A stretch of 5,318 bases of DNA from DATJJW01 sp035491935 (GTDB taxonomy: Bacteria; Pseudomonadota; Alphaproteobacteria; ATCC43930; CGMCC-115725): the NCBI GenBank assembly GCA_035491935.1, contig DATJJW010000180.1, forward strand, positions 1 through 5,318, written 5' to 3'. Below are positions 5,090 to 5,318 of the stretch, piece after piece. The notes below the pieces were generated by a model, which was not told the origin of the DNA, made no database searches, and saw only the letters and a list, made by a program, of their open reading frames with translations. A program made the translations under genes and the position numbers. Numbering within the stretch: position 1 is the first letter of the stretch; each line of letters begins with the position of its first letter.

Positions 5090-5318
5090 TCACGCCTCGT
5101 GAACCAGGTCCGGTTGTCGCGCGGCTTCCAAGATCGCGTCGAGCTGGAGGCTGACCTCTTCGATGGGCGCCATGCCATCGACCTGGCGCAGGATGCCGCG
5201 CTTCTCGTAATAGGGCAGGATCGGCTTGGTCTGGGCGTGGAACTCGGCCAGACGCTTCTTCATCGTCTCCGCCTTGTCGTCCTCGCGCCGGATGAATTCG
5301 GTCGAGCCGCAATTGTCG
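5090..5318 (-). CDS. adk: Adenylate kinase, C-terminal part (gene enters from the right edge)
   Basis: Reading leftward from 5317 to the TGA at 5092-5090 gives the last 75 residues of an adenylate kinase, the enzyme that interconverts ATP + AMP and 2 ADP in the cytoplasm. The fragment opens in the LID domain (DNCGSTEF; its C3 would be the last Cys of a zinc-ribbon LID). It continues with RREDD (10-14) and KKRL (20-23), which carry R11 and R22, equivalent to the phosphate-binding R156 and R167 of the E. coli enzyme. Then come QTKPILPYYEKRGIL (29-43) and the core strand QVDGMAPIEEV (45-55). The final helix and a short tail (ARQPDLVHEA) finish it. All visible family residues are present, so the fragment looks functional. 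No start is visible. In most proteobacteria with adk in the ribosomal spc region, rpsM follows; here a 209-base gap and an MFS gene follow, so this is a stand-alone or second copy. Confidence 0.9.
   Translation of the reverse strand, partial: DNCGSTEFIRREDDKAETMKKRLAEFHAQTKPILPYYEKRGILRQVDGMAPIEEVSLQLDAILEAARQPDLVHEA

Noticed and set aside
4965..5312. 115-codon minus-strand frame with an ATG near the right edge
   Set aside because: It lies in a different frame from the adenylate kinase tail, which has recognisable conserved residues; this frame is an Arg/Pro-rich shadow.
1..5318. CRISPR array, tRNA or rRNA genes, transposase genes
   Set aside because: No regularly spaced repeats, no tRNA-like cloverleaf, and no transposase-like protein were seen on either strand.

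Overview
The window is high-GC DNA, roughly two-thirds G+C in the coding parts, with a strong third-position GC bias. The protein sequences look alphaproteobacterial: an FCD-type GntR regulator and an adenylate kinase tail ending in a YYEKRGILRQVDG-like segment. This fits something like Rhodospirillales or Hyphomicrobiales, but the genus cannot be fixed from the sequence.

Layout from left to right. Bases 1-254 carry no convincing gene. They hold a long imperfect inverted repeat (31-102, with outer arms reaching 21-115) and a clear intrinsic terminator (197-227, minus strand). A second perfect hairpin (241-272) straddles the stop codon of the next gene. Bases 255-2787 hold a two-gene minus-strand operon, tcuA then tcuB, overlapping by 14 bases. 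It encodes an FAD-dependent tricarballylate dehydrogenase-type flavoprotein and its membrane-anchored two-[4Fe-4S] electron-transfer partner. Bases 2788-2935 are a divergent control region with an operator-like dyad (ATTGTAT-N8-ATACAAT) lying over two opposed -10-like boxes. Bases 2936-3646 encode a GntR/FadR-family (FCD) regulator on the plus strand. A 12-TM major facilitator transporter (3651-4880, minus) meets it tail to tail with only 4 bases between stop codons. Bases 4881-5089 form a dyad-rich intergenic leader. Bases 5090-5317 are the 3' end of an adenylate kinase gene (minus) that enters from the right edge.

How it fits together: the flavoprotein is expected to oxidise tricarballylate, or a similar tricarboxylate, to cis-aconitate. 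TcuB would then pass the electrons from FADH2 into the membrane quinone pool. The GntR protein probably controls the tcuAB promoter and its own. The MFS protein may move the substrate or a related compound, but it has antiporter-type motif C and lacks obvious features of the citrate/H+ symporter type known as TcuC in Salmonella. The cluster therefore looks like a tcu locus with the catalytic pair conserved and both regulator and transporter replaced. No wholly new system is evident. The least explained parts are the long inverted repeat at the left edge and the structured leader in front of the MFS gene, which contains a possible second copy of the operator.
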